NCBI RefSeq assembly: GCF_036850765.1
Contig: NC_089494.1
Span: forward strand, 54,391,809 to 54,455,808
Length of the DNA: 64,000 bases
DNA from: Saccopteryx bilineata
Lineage: Eukaryota > Chordata > Mammalia > Chiroptera > Emballonuridae
Direction of reading: 5' to 3'
The notes under the pieces: generated by a model
What the model was told of the DNA's origin: nothing
The model's input: the letters and a program-made list of their open reading frames with translations, nothing else
The model's database searches: none
Made by a program: the position numbers and the translations under genes
Shown here: positions 46,594 to 58,640 of the stretch, one piece after another
Layout of the letters: each line of letters starts with the position of its first letter
Numbering within the stretch: the stretch's first letter is position 1

Positions 46594-48123
46594 TTTGTCT
46601 GTGTAAAATAAGGTTTTGGCCACTGGAGTCCACTGGGTGTGGCCTCTGTGTTCCCTAGGTGTGGTCTGTCTGCAGGCCTGTCACCCCCTCTGCTTCTGCT
46701 GCCTAGGGCATTCAGGTATGGGAGTTGCCAGTGCCAGCCCACTGGAGCTGTTGCTATGGTTTCTGCCTCTCCTTCATGGGAAGGGTTGTAATCACATGCT
46801 CCAGTGTACAAACCTTGGTGGCCTCAGCCTTTGCCCTGCCCCTGCAGGTGGGGTTATGCACCATGCCCCACTGTAAGCCTTGGCCCTGAGGGCAGGGATG
46901 AGCACCTTTGCTTAGCTGCGGGTCTCTGCATGTTTCCTGGCTTTTGCCCTGCCCCTGAGGGAGGAGTTTGCTCATTGGATGGCTGCAGGCCTTGGCTCCA
47001 TAGGCCAGGCAGTGCTGTGTGCCCTCACTCAGTCACAGGACCCACCTGTTCTGAGCTTTCGCTCTACCCCCACGGGAGGAGCTGGCTAGTGCATCAGGCC
47101 ACAAGCCTCAGTTCCTGCAGGCCAGGTGAGGTTGTGCTCCTGTGCCCTTGCTCAAGGGTGGGTCTCTGCCCCTCCTGGGGTTCCTGCCCTTCCCTCGCAG
47201 GCTGGATTGCAGGTGGCCCACAGCTGGGCTTGACCACTTTCACATGTCCCCTCTGCTCCAGCCCGGCAAGACTGAGCTCACACGTGGGTCTCAGTTGTGG
47301 TCAGCCGGCTTCTGCCCTTGCCGACGGAACTGCTCTTCTGTATCCCACTGCTGCCTGCCCTTGGGTGAGCCCTCAGCCGTGTGGGTGGGGGTGCTGCAGT
47401 TCAGACCCTAACACTGAATACCGTAGTCCCGAAAGCTCCCTCCTTCTAAACGATGCTGCTCTAAGTGCAGGAGAGCTTGTTTGGCTGGTGTCCTGCTTCT
47501 CTTTGCTGGTATTGCTGTTTCCAGTGGAAATATTCACTTCAGATTTGGGGAGTGACTCAGCTCAGGGGTTAGGGTAGCTGTCCCTCAAAGTGTTTCTCCC
47601 TGTGCCTCCTAGATTATACTTTCTTCCTGCTGCTCTGGTCCTCTCCTCTCTCCCCGTCCTCTGAGCCCCAGGTGAGTGGTTGTGAGAGAGATATTTTGTG
47701 CAGTCCCTTTAAGAAGAATCCTGGGTCTGAGAAATCAGTCTCTTTCTCACAAACAGTATCCTGACTTGTTTCCAGTTAAATACTGTCCATACGCCTCTTC
47801 TAGGCTCTGGGGTTGTGGGTTGGGGCTTTGTTCCTGGGACTCAGGACCCTCCCCTCTCTGCTAAACTCACTTCCTGCCATGCAAGTGTCTCTGGGCTGCC
47901 ATTTGCTCTGGGGAGCTGGGCAGCCCTCTCCACATTTCTGCTTTTCCTACCAGTCTCAGTGTGGCTTCTTCAGTGTCAGTGTTCCTTGGTTGAAGAGTCC
48001 TCTTAGTTTAGTCCAAAGTTGGTTTTTTCAGGTGATGGTTCTTAAAATTAAGGTGTAATTCACTTTGGTTCTGGGAGGTGAAAGTTGGTATGTCCGCCTA
48101 CTCCATTGCCATCTTGTCACCTG
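46594..48123 (-). promoter_or_regulatory. L1 5' UTR/promoter of the younger L1
   Basis: A 1.5-kb GC-rich block between the ORF1 start and the L1 5' end, rich in short imperfectly repeated segments (variants of CCTGCCCCTG.. recur at about 46840-47200). The CAAGATGGC near 48114 matches the YY1 site at the start of mammalian L1s. Antisense open frames, the longest at 46804-47577, are judged spurious. Confidence 0.75.
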
Positions 48124-50100
48124 TTTTTTTAATCTCCATTCTTATCTTTCTTATCTCTCATTTTTTTTATGTGAGAGGAGGGGAGATAGTGAAACAGACG
48201 CTCATGGGCACCTTAGCCTGGATCCACTCAGCAATTCCATCCAGAATCTATGCTCAGTACCAAGCTATTTTTAGTGCCTGAGGCTGATATGCTCAGACCA
48301 ACTGAGCTATCCTCAGTGCTTGGGGCCATTCTCGAACTAATAGAGCCACTGGCTATGGGAGAAGAAGAAGGAGATAAGAGGGAGCGGGTAGAGGGGAGAA
48401 GCAGGTGGTCACTTCTCCTGTGTTCCCTGACCAGGAATAGAACCCAGGCTATCCATATGCTAGGTTGATGTCCTATCCACTGAGCCACAGGCCAGGGCTC
48501 CTGTCTCTCTTTTACGTTCTCATTGAGTTCATCTACTTTTTCACTAAGTTTATTTAGCATTCTTATAACCAGTATTTTGAACACTGCATCTAACAGAGTG
48601 CTGTCTCTTTAATTCTCTGGAGTTTTTTTATTTTCTTTCATTTGGGATATGTTTCTTTGTCTCCGCATTATGGATGCCTCCCTTAACCTGTTTCCATGTA
48701 TTAGGTAGAGCTACTATATCTCCCAGTCTGGAGAGTGTGGCCTTATGTAACAGGTATCTTATGGGGCCCAGTGGCGTAGTCTTCTTAATCACCAGAGACA
48801 GATGCTCCATGAATGTCCCCTGTGTGGGTTGTTTATGCCTTTCTATTGTATTTGAGCCTTGATTCCTCTTGGTACCTCAATGGAAGGGACTGACCCTCAG
48901 GCTGTAAGGACTGGCTGTGACTACAGCAGACGAGCTCTTGTGCAGGGACGGACCCTATGGGGCAGGATTCACTTTAGCAGGACTCTGGTGTCCAGAGTGT
49001 CCACCCTTGGTGTATGTTTATTGTGGAAGTGGTTGAGTTGTGTCTGGGGTGGCCTGAAACTGGGCACTGGGTGTGTTGGTTCTGGGACCTCTCGGGAGGG
49101 GCTCTGGTGCAGACCAAGGTCAGCTGCTGTGGCCCCCCTCAAGGCCATCTGGTATGAGCTACAAAGGGATCTGCAGATGGTTGCCATTTGTGCTGGGCTT
49201 GTAGGTGCCTCGTAGACTAAGCTGCAAACTGAAGCAGCTGCCTCTAGTACCAGGCGTGGGGCTGCTTAGCAAGAAGTATGGGACATGATGAGGCCAAACA
49301 CTGACTCTTTGGGATTTATGAACCTTTAAGAGATTTTATGAAAGTCTGAAGCATAAGCCAAGGCAGGTGATTTGTATGGAAAAGCTGCTTGAAGCATCTT
49401 GAGTAGGCCTGCACATTGGACGTGGTGGAATCTCAGGGATTACCAGGACTGGTGCTAACCAGATTGATAGAGACTCAGACTTGGAATCTGAGTGAGCTTT
49501 TAGGCTAGGTGTGGGGTGGACTGGAGCAATGGCTTTCATCTGAAGCCAGACAATTCAGTTCATCCATAAATGTCTCCAGCATTTTCCAGCTGCTGCTCCA
49601 GTGCTGGCATTCAGTGCAACAGAGTCTGGTTGTAAGTATGTTCAGGTACAGGCCCTTTATGAGGAATGCCTCATTCTCTAGCATCCTTCTTTTTACTCAG
49701 CTCTGATACCCTCAGCCAGAATCTCTATTTGTTTTTGCACCCAGAACTTATGAAAACTTCTCCTCCTGGCACTGGTCAGCCAGTTATGAGGATTTCTCCT
49801 CCTGGCTGGGGTGCCTGGTGTGGGCTGGGAGCCCTCACTCTTTAGGGTGGACCTCCAAAGCTAGATATACCTCTCAGTTTTTAGTCACCACATATGGGTG
49901 TGGAACCACCCCATTCTGAGTCTCCACACTTCCAACCAGTTTCTATGTGACTTCTATATATCTTTAGCTATAGGATCTTTGTTCATCTGTTCAGGTGGTC
50001 CTCAGTGATGGTTGTTCTGTAGTTTAGCTGTAATTTTTGATGTTGCTGTAGGAGAAGGAGAGCAAAGCATTTACCTATTCCACCAGCTTGACCAAAGTCC
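48124..50100 (-). mobile_element. Older L1, right part (ORF1 N-terminus and 5' UTR)
   Basis: Continues the element left at 40160. An ORF1 coiled-coil start (VIRMLNKLSEKVDELNENVK) lies at about 48500-48580. A 5' UTR follows from about 48680 to an end near 50100 with 'GGTGGAATAGGTAAATGC' (minus strand), a degenerate L1 5' end. A SINE at 48161-48498 interrupts ORF1. Confidence 0.82.
48161..48498 (-). mobile_element. Long tRNA-SINE (family A), diverged
   Basis: Minus strand, head GCCCTGGCCTGTGGCTCAGT at 48498. Old copy without a convincing TSD. Confidence 0.85.
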
Positions 50101-50312
50101 CCACGTGTCTCTGTTTTCACATAGCATTTCCCTCTATACAGGCATCAGTCATACTAGATTAGAACCTGTCCTATTGAAATATAACCCCTTTTTAACTTGA
50201 TTACTTCTGAAAAATCCTTTTTCCCAAATAAGGTCACAGTCACAGGTGCTAGGGGTTCCAACCCCACCATATATTTTGAGGAGACACAATTCAACCCACA
50301 GCAATGTGGGTT
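50101..50312 (-). mobile_element. MLT1-type LTR, 5' half
   Basis: Carries 'TTTTTAACTTGATTACTTCT', 'CCCAAATAAGGTCACAGTCA' and 'GAGACACAATTCAACCCACA', the reversed start of MLT1. Same orientation as the half at 36757-37020 and picks up about where that half stops. Confidence 0.78.
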
Positions 50313-51132
50313 TTCAAGAATCATTCTTTTCATAAGTACGTCCCTATTATAAAGCTTAAAAACTTTCCAAGAGTAAATGAGAGGTCTGAGGACATATGTC
50401 AAGGCTGAAATGAAGTTTTCAAAGGTCAGATCTCTTTTCAGAACATCTAGAGACTCCTGCACATAAATTAAAAAAAAGCAAAAACAAAAATGAAGCTGAA
50501 AGAGACATTTGTAGTCTTTCTATTCTTTCAAGAACTGAATAATTTTGTAGAACATACTTTGTTTATTGAAATAAACATGCCTCATTTGTTCTCGTTTCTC
50601 ACAAAAAAACATACACGCAAATATACTGAAATGAAAGCATATGACTCATTCTTTTCTCTTGTAATTATGCTTCACAGATGTAGAGAATAGTTTGTTTTCC
50701 CCTCTGAAGTGCAACATGAATTTAAAAGTGTGGTTTCTATGGAAACAAGCACCACAGGTGAGGTTAGATGAGTTTTCTATGTCCCGTGCATAGAGCTCTG
50801 TCTGCCATCCTGCTGGCCCTATTTTTTTTCTCATTAACCTTCTCTAGGTTTTATTTGACCAGATCTATCTTACAGTCAAATATTAATTTTATAATTTTGG
50901 TAAATATTTAATACATATCTACATCTCAAAGGTAACAGGATGTTAAATGGGGTTCTTCCTGTTTCGGGTTTGGCTGAGGCCCAAACTAGAGGTGACAAAT
51001 GTGCTGCCAACTCACACAGGAGGTGTCAACCAACTTCAGCTGGGCTTGCACAAGAGGGGCTTTTGATACCCTTAGCTAACCACCAAATTCCAGCTAATAA
51101 GGAAGCTTGAAAAGTTCATGAGAGAAGGGATT
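50313..51132. other. Unassigned sequence
   Basis: No gene or repeat recognised. Confidence 0.4.
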
Positions 51133-51147
51133 TCCAGGAGGATTCTT

Positions 51148-51373
51148 TTTTCCTATTTTTAAAAAATTTTCCATTGATTTGAGGGAGAGAGAAAGAGAGG
51201 AAAAGGGAGGGGGGAAGATGGGGAGGGGCGAGAGAGAGAGAGAAAGAAGAATCAAGTCATTCCACTTAGCTGTGCACTCACTGGTTGCTTCTTGTATGTG
51301 CCCTGAGTAGGGATAGAACCCAACATTGGTGCACTGGGATGGTGCTCTATCCACTGAGCCATCTGGCCAGGTC
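51148..51373 (-). mobile_element. Ves-like SINE
   Basis: Head CCTGGCCAGATGGCTCAGTG on the minus strand, with GA-rich and A/T-rich ends. TSD TCCAGGAGGATTCTT at 51133-51147 and 51374-51388 (15 bp, exact). Confidence 0.95.
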
Positions 51374-51388
51374 TCCAGGAGGATTCTT

Positions 51389-52310
51389 TAGATAGTATTT
51401 GGATCCTTTCTGCTGAGGAGAGGTTTAAGAAGCTTGTCCTTCTTACTTCAAATCCAGTGGGAGGGGCTTTAAGGAAACCACATAGAGAATCTCCTTAACT
51501 ACCGGAGAAGGTAGACTGTAGTCATGCCTTAAAATCTCATGAGAATAGGTGGCTGGCTTAAGTACCCATGGAGACAGAGGAGAGTGACATGCTTAGAAGT
51601 ACCTGCATGCCTTCAGACAGAAGTCCAGATGAGTGCCACATTTGAGAGCTGTCTGGGTTTTGCCAGGGTTCATACCAACAAGGCTATGGGAGGGTTGGAG
51701 AGGCCTCAGCAAAAAGGATCTGGAGATGACTTGCTAGATAACCAGAGACTGAAGGGAAAATGACAGCTGAAGAAGGTGAGAGATGTAAATGAGACTCTTA
51801 GAAGAGCCCAATAAATACACATAAGAGAAAACACTCACTTTAAACATCTGCCAAATATAGAGAATTGAAAAGCCGTGGGTGTTTCAGGGGAGGAAGAGAG
51901 CTAGCTCCACAAAACAGCCTTGAGTAACTGAGAGGAAAAAGGAATAAAGTTGTTTTATAATTTTATAATGTTTCATTTTGTTATAAAAATATGACTGAAA
52001 TATCCTTATGTTAAGTGGGCATTTTTGTATCAGCTGATGATTGCATTATTATCACACTGAAGAAAGTCTATGGAGGTCATTTACAAAATGCTGTGTCCCG
52101 TGCATCACACACGTGTACACAGACTCCCAACATTTGAATTTTAAAGAACACTTTCTGTGCATGTTAAACATTCTCTCTATTAATTAACAAGCATTGTTAA
52201 AGGCACTGAGCAGAGAACTAGTGCTGTCGTTGAAAAGCAGTGTCCCTGCTAAGTAGAGATTTATAATAGAAAAGACAAGAATTGAAATTTTCTTTTTTAT
52301 TTCCTGTTCC
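51389..52310. other. Unassigned sequence
   Basis: No gene or repeat recognised. Confidence 0.4.
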
Positions 52311-53022
52311 ATCTTTTTGTATTTTATTTATTTATTTTTCTGTTTTGCTGATTATATTGGGTGACACTAGTTAACAAAATTATACAGGTTTCAGGTGCAC
52401 AATTCTACAACACATCATCTGTCCACTGTACTGTGTATCCACCACCCCAAGTCAAGTCTCTATCAACATTTATCTGCCTATACCCTCCTCCAAATCCCTC
52501 CACCAATCACCACACTGTTATTCATGTCCATGAGTTGTTTTCTCTTCTTTCTTTCCCTTTTGCTCCATCCTTCCACCCAGCCCTCACCCCACCTACAACA
52601 GGTGTCAGCCAGCCTCTGTGAGTTTGTCTCTATTTTCCTTGTTAGTTTGTTCTGTTCATTAGAGTCCACATATGAGTGAAACCAAACAGTACTTGTCTTT
52701 CTCTGACTGTCTTATTTCACTTAACATAATGTTTTGTAGGTCTATCCATGGTGTCACAGAAAGTAAGACTTCCTTCTTTTTTTATGGCTAAGCAGTATTT
52801 CATTATGACAATATACCACGGCTTTATTTTATTTTATTTTTTTTAACCTACTTTTATAATGATGGACACTTCGGCTGCTTTCAAATCATGATTATTGTAA
52901 AAAAAACACTTCAATGAACATAGGTGTACATATATTCTTTCAAATTAGTGTTTCAGGTTTCTTTGGATAAATTTCCAGAAGTCAAATTGTTGGGTCATAA
53001 GACAATCTGTTTTTCATTTTTT

Positions 53023-53411
53023 TTTTTATATATTTTTCTGAAGCTGGAAATGGGGAGAGACAGTCAGACAGACTCCCGCATGCGCCCGACCGGGATCCAC
53101 CCGGCACGCCCACCAGGGGGTGATGCTCTGCCCACCACGGGGCAATGCTCTGCCCCTCTGGGGCATCGCTCTGTTGCGACCAGAGCCACTCCAGCGCCTG
53201 GGGCAGAGGCCAAGGAGCCATCCCCAGCGCCCAGGCCATCTTTGCTCCAATGGAGCCTCGCTTCAGGAGGGGAAGAGAGAGACAGAGAGGAAGGAGAGGG
53301 GGAGGGGTGGAGAAGCAGATGGGCGCTTCTCCTGTGTGCCCTGGCCCGGAACCGAACCCAGGACTTCTGCACGCCAGGCCGACGCTCTACCACTGAGCCA
53401 ACTGGCCAGGG
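53023..53411 (-). mobile_element. Long tRNA-SINE (family A) with internal duplication
   Basis: Minus strand; the duplicated block is visible as two GATGCTCTGCCC/CAATGCTCTGCCC copies at about 53120-53155. TSD CTGTTTTTCATTTTTT at 53007-53022 and 53412-53427. Confidence 0.95.
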
Positions 53412-53710
53412 CTGTTTTTCATTTTTTGAGATAGCTCCATACTGGTTTTCACAGTGGCTGCCCCAATCTGCATCCCTACCAACAATACACAAGGGTTCCT
53501 TTTTCTCCAAATCTTCACCAGCACTTGTTTGTTGATTTATTGATGATGGTCTTTCTGACAGGTGACAAACAATATCTCATTGTGGTTTTAATTTTTCTTT
53601 CTCTGATGATTAGTGATGTTGAGAATCTTTCCATGTGTCTATTGGCCATCTGCATATCCTCTTTGAAGAACTGTCAATTCAGGCCCTTTGTCCATTTCCT
53701 CTTTTTCTTT

Positions 53711-53862
53711 TTAATTTCATTTATTTATTCTAGAAAGAGAGAAGGAAGAGAAAGGTGGTGAGGAAGGGTGGGAAGCATGAACTCATATGTGCCTTGATCA
53801 GACAAGCCTGGGTTTGTTTGTTTTTTAATTTTTTAAAATTTATTTATTCATTTTAGAGAGGA

Positions 53863-53905
<43 letters not shown>

Positions 53906-54117
53906 CAGAAAGAGAGAAGGGGGGAGGAGCTGGAAGCATCAACTCCCATATGTGTCTTGACCAGGCAAGCCCAGAGTTTCGAACTGCCGACCTCAGCATT
54001 TCCAGGTTGATGCTTTATCCACTGCGCCACCACAGGTCAGGCCAAGCCTGGGGTTTTGAACCAGTGACCTCAGCATTTCTGCTTGATGCTTTATCCTCTA
54101 TGCCACCAGAGATCAGG
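53711..54117 (-). mobile_element. Family C SINE split by another family C SINE
   Basis: The outer copy's tail end is at 53711-53812 and its head at 54053-54117 (CCTGATCTCTGGTGGCATAG on the minus strand). The inner copy separates them. Confidence 0.88.
53813..54042 (-). mobile_element. Inner family C SINE
   Basis: Complete copy, head CCTGACCTGTGGTGGCGCAG, with an expanded (GA)n at 53865-53899. TSD CAAGCCTGGG at 53803-53812 and 54043-54052. Confidence 0.93.
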
Positions 54118-54949
54118 CTCCTTATCCAAATCATAATTGGATTTTTTTCATATTAAGTTTTATAAGTTCTTTATAAATTTCAGATATTAAACCTTTATCA
54201 GAAGTATCAGTGGATATGTTTTCCCATTGAGTGGGTTCTCTTTTCATTTTGTTGATGGCTTCTTTTGCAGTGTAAGAGTATTTTAGTTTGATTCAGTCCC
54301 ATTTGTGTTTTTTCCCTCTTTTCTGAGGAGACAGATCAGAAAAAAAAATATTGCTACAAGAAATGTCAGATTTTTTACTGCCTGTGTTTTCATGTAGGAT
54401 TTTTATGGTTTTAGGTCTAACATTTGAGTCTTTAATGCATTTTGAGTTAACTCTTGTGAGTGGGTGGTGTAAGAAGTGGTTAGTTTCATTTTTTTGCACG
54501 TATCTGCCCAATATTCCTACCACCATTTATAAAATAGACTATCTTTACCCCATTGTATGGGTTTGCTACCTTTGTCAAATACTAATTGAACATAAAGATA
54601 GGGGTTTATTTCTGAGCTCTCTATTCTATTCCACTGATTAACATGTTCATTTTTATGCCAGTCCCATCCTTTTTTGATTACTATGGCCTTGTAGTATAGT
54701 TTGATATCAGGTAGCATGATTCTTCCATGTTGTTCTTTATTCTCAAGATCACTATTGCTATTTGGGGGGTTTTGTGGTTCCATATACATTTTTGGAATAT
54801 TTTTTCTAGTCCTATGAAACACACCATTGGTATCTAAATAGGAACTGCATTGAATCTGTAGATTGCTGTGGGTATTATGGCCATTTTAATGATGTTAATA
54901 CTTTCTATTTATAAACACAGTATATACCATCAGTTATTTTTATCTTAAG

Positions 54950-55400
54950 AATTAGAATTTTCTTGACAGCTCTTCAACTATACCTCTGATCAGAGGTAAC
55001 ACACTTACATGATGTAGTTTATACTTCACTGTCCTCTGTCCATCATTCCATCATTATTAATAGTCTTTTCTAGGATTCAGAATTTAGGCTGCAGCACAGG
55101 AAAAAAACTCAGGTCCCAGAGTGTTTTTCTTGGTGTCAGAACACATGTTTTTAGGGTCAGAAAAAGTGTTCTCCCTTGAGAAACCACAGAGATGGTACAG
55201 TGCCATCCTAGATCCCATTTCTTAGAACATTACTACTTAGATGTTATGCCCTCACCACAATTTCTAATTTTATTTTTGTGCCTACCTTCAATAAATCCCC
55301 CTTTCCAACTTCCCTATTCTGGTAGATGATAAAATTATTTTTCTTTAGTTACCAAAATCAAAATTATAGTCATGTTTTACTTCCTCCTCTACTTTGTCCT
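54950..55400. other. Unassigned sequence
   Basis: Nothing recognised. Confidence 0.4.
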
Positions 55401-55404
55401 TATA

Positions 55405-55755
55405 TGTCCCAGTGATGCTCTTTATATTTTCCAAACAGCTCCCATAGCTGTATCTTTCTTTACAGTCATATCAATATAATGTTGCCCAAATTTTTTAAAT
55501 CTTCAAAACTGTTTTTCTGACTTCAGGTTCTTCTCTCTCTTGGTTTATCCCATGTACAGCAAGACAACTACGCTCTCTAAAACACTATTTTTGACTATTA
55601 CTATGTTGTTTAAAAATATTCTGTGACTTACCGTGGCTGTGGAATAAACATAAAACTTTAGACAGAACTATAATGACATCTACAATAGCACTTCTCTGAA
55701 GCTCATCAATTATGTTCTTTACTCTTACTCTTTAAAATGCCTTCATGTCCTCAAA
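55405..55755 (+). mobile_element. L2-like fragment, sense
   Basis: 'TATTCTGTGACTTACCGTGG' and 'CTGTGGAATAAACATAAAAC' resemble the L2 3' region. Weak; it abuts an antisense L2. Confidence 0.45.
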
Positions 55756-55764
55756 GGCAATGTC

Positions 55765-58373
55765 ATTCATTACTTAAAAAATGCTTGCAACTCTGCTAGA
55801 TGCTGTGGTTGCAGCAATGGAAATGAAAGACACAGTGCTTGAGCACATATTACCTGGAGCCTAGAGAGGGACAAGAGTCAAATAAGTTTTATGTTGGGAA
55901 GTACAGTATACTATAGGATAGGGCAGCTATACAATATCCAGGTTTATATTATCAAAACAATGGCTTCTCATAGAAAGTGGCATTTACATTAAGGCCTGAA
56001 GGCAAAGCTGGAATTATCTAGGTGAAGAGAATTCACCAAGATGAAAGTGAAGAATGTGTGGAAGTACAGGGGTGAGACTGAGCCAGGGCTGCTTAAGTAA
56101 CTGAAAGAAATATTGCTCTCTTGAAACGTAGTATAGTGGTGCCTAAGATAGGAGAGGCTCAGTCCTGAAAGCCAAGGTAAGAAATTTGGATTATATTCAA
56201 AGAAAAATGGAGAGTTATTGGCAATTTTTAAAGAAGAAAAATACAATGAGCAGATTTGTCATACAAAGTACACTCTGGCTAAAGGGTGTTGAATGGGCCA
56301 AGAAAAGAGGTGGAGGGCCAGGCTACTTCTAGAGCCAAGATATGAGTTTATGTGGCCTAGATTTGAATATTGGTGTTGAGAATGTAAATCAATGAAATGG
56401 AGAAATACTTGAGTTAAAAATAATAGAAATTCTAATTAATTGTAAATGTGTAGGATAAGGTGCAACCCATACTTCTGTTTTGGGCAAGAATTGCAAGAAT
56501 GATGGTATCACTTACTAAAATAGTAAAAACAAATGGAATAAATTTGAGATTAGTTATGATGGTTTAATTTTTGATATGATGATCTTGATGAATCTCTAAG
56601 ACTTACTAATAAAGATGCAGCAGAGACAGAGGAATGAGTGGGCCTGAAACTCAGGAGAACAATCTGGGCTCAAAATATAGTTTTAGGAATCATGCAGGTA
56701 TAGATGGTGATTGAAGCAATAAGAATAGATGAGGCCAATGAGGGGCAATTGGAGAAAAAGCAGTCTTTGAAAAAACCATAGCCCTGAAGAGTACCAGCAT
56801 TATAAAAAGGCATAGGATATAGACATGGCAGGTGAGGTAGAAGTAGATTAAAGTGGCATAAAATGATCACAAAAAGGAGAGATTCAAGAAGAGACCAATA
56901 TTGATGACAGCTACTAAAAGCCTAAAGAAGAAGAGGACCCAAAGTTGCACAAAAGAGTTATCCGATTATCTTCTGTTTGTCCCCATCCTTGTTCATCTTA
57001 CTCCATGCCCAGGAAGTTTGACTGGTATGAATGACCTCAAAGAAGTCTACTACATTCTATCTTCTGTTGAACTTTGGCCAATGAACTTTGGCTTGCTTTG
57101 GTGAGCACCGGTAGGAGATGAGAAGTAGAGAAGAAAGTTAAGAGAATGAGTGAAAATATTTTCCCACAGTTTCTTCTCTGTGAATTTTTTTAGGCTATAT
57201 ATTCCTTGATTTAAGCCATACTTCCTATTAGGCCGTTCTCTCTGTTTATCCTTTGGGGGCTAGGGTAGGAAAGAACCTCTTTCATTTATTAGCTCTGGAG
57301 TATTGTGCTATCTTTTGAGAGTTCACTCTACACTTTAATAATTTATTACATTCTCTTCAAATAATTCGTACGTGATTGTACCATTTTGTCCCTGCTGAAA
57401 TCTTGAATAACACAGTGGTCATTTGTGACATTGCTGAGTCTTTTCAATGGTGTGATGGAAACAGAAGCCAGATTACAGATAGACCAAAGAATAAAGAAGA
57501 GGTGAAAAAATAGGAAATATCAAGTACAGTATTCCTTTTAAAAAGGTTAGTTATTAAAAGGTGTAGAGAGAAGGGGTAGAGGCCACAGAGCAAAATTCAG
57601 AGAAATTATATATATATTTTTTTCTTTCTTCTGTTGGTAAGACTTGATCATTTCATTATTTGTGAAAATAAGTTAGTATAGGAAGAGATTTTGAGGCTAT
57701 AGTAAAAAAAAAAAAAAGGAGGTAGCAATTGGAGCATGGTCTCTTAAAAAGGTGAAAGGAAATGGGATTCTTCAATTAGAATGCCTTGTCTTAGAAAAGA
57801 TCCTGTCTCATAGAAGGGATGGAGGGGAGAAAAGTATATTTCATGCAGGGAAATCTATAATATGAGAGGAGATTAAAGCTATTCTGTTTTGCTGGCTTTT
57901 CTTTCCCTTGTGAAGCTAAAGGAGGTCCCATGATGAAAAAGAGAGTGAGGTTGAAGATTCAAGATGAAAAGAGAAGTTTCAAATAATTTGAGGGAAGAAA
58001 ACACCATTGAATTGACAGAACTCCTTGAGAATCCAGTTGAGTCTGAAAATCATGCATTTAGGCTGACCCCAATCTGCAAGTCTGTATGAAAATTCTCCAG
58101 AGGCACTAAGCAGTATGGATGTTCTTTCAGAAAAGGTGAAGAATTAGACTGAGTCAAGGCTGGGTTTTTCCAAGTATTCATGCTGAAGGACAATAGAAGA
58201 AGAGGGGTGAGAAATTAGGAAGCAAGCATTTAAAATAGTGAAGCATGATCCCCAGCCTGTTAGCTCAGTCAGAACAACATCCCTAAACACCAAGGTTGCA
58301 GGTTTGATCCTGGGTCAGGGCACATTTTAGAAGCAACCAATAAATGCAAAACTAAGTAGAACAACAAATGAAT

Positions 58374-58418
<45 letters not shown>

Positions 58419-58640
58419 ATCTCTGTTCTTATCTAAAATAATTAAAAATTTTAAAAATAATTTAAAATTATGGAGTATAAAATTTTATTTTCATATGTAA
58501 GGTAGTGAGAGACAGACAAGAGAGTCAAGAAACTAAATGTCTCTGAGAGACTGAAGATGGATATAGAGGGGCTAAGGGTGGATTTGGTCATCAGAAAGCT
58601 GAATGCCTGAATTTAATATTTCAGTTCAGCTCTCCTGACA
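55765..58640 (-). mobile_element. Long antisense L2 (about 2.5-2.9 kb), fragmented
   Basis: Starts at the reversed L2 3' end ('TCATTCATTACTTAAAAAAT', 'CTCTGCTAGATGCTGTGGTT'). It passes 'CAGATTTGTCATACAAAGTA' and 'GGGCCTGAAACTCAGGAGAA', then 'AACAGAAGCCAGATTACAGA', and on to about 58240. The order matches the L2 reverse-transcriptase region backwards. 56925-57410 may be foreign sequence. Heavily mutated. Confidence 0.6.
58249..58455 (+). mobile_element. Ves-like SINE with (TC)n expansion
   Basis: Head CCCCAGCCTGTTAGCTCAGT; B-box GGTTTGATCC; 'CAACCAATAAATGCAAAACT'; a (CT)n run at 58376-58417 in place of the usual CT-rich tail; A/T-rich end. Confidence 0.9.

Larger units (their letters stand above)
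40161..48123 (-). mobile_element. Younger full-length L1 with four nested insertions
   Basis: Reads right to left: a 5' end with CAAGATGGC (YY1-like) near 48114, a 1.5-kb GC-rich 5' UTR (46594-48123), ORF1 (46593-45235), ORF2 (45184 to about 41115) and the 3' UTR to 40161. It is flanked by T-runs at 40162-40168 and 48124-48130, as for integration at an A-tract. It carries SINEs at 40717 and 41937 (the latter with one inside it) and an L1 end at 45740. All reading frames are broken, so it is inactive. Confidence 0.9.
52320..54945 (-). mobile_element. L1 with 3' UTR and ORF2 C-terminus, 5'-truncated
   Basis: Antisense L1: 3' end 'ATTGGGTGACACTAGTTAAC' at 52358, 3' UTR to about 53700, and ORF2 C-terminal sequence to about 54945 ([17 protein letters not shown] in the 54517-54822 frame). 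SINEs at 53023-53411 and 53711-54117 interrupt it. Frames are broken. Confidence 0.88.

Noticed and set aside
46804..47577. 257-codon open frame on the plus strand
   Set aside because: It lies antisense in the L1 5' UTR. The GC-rich sequence lacks stops by composition, and no protein family features are seen.
52924..53535. 203-codon open frame
   Set aside because: It crosses L1 3' UTR and the inserted SINE; chance frame.
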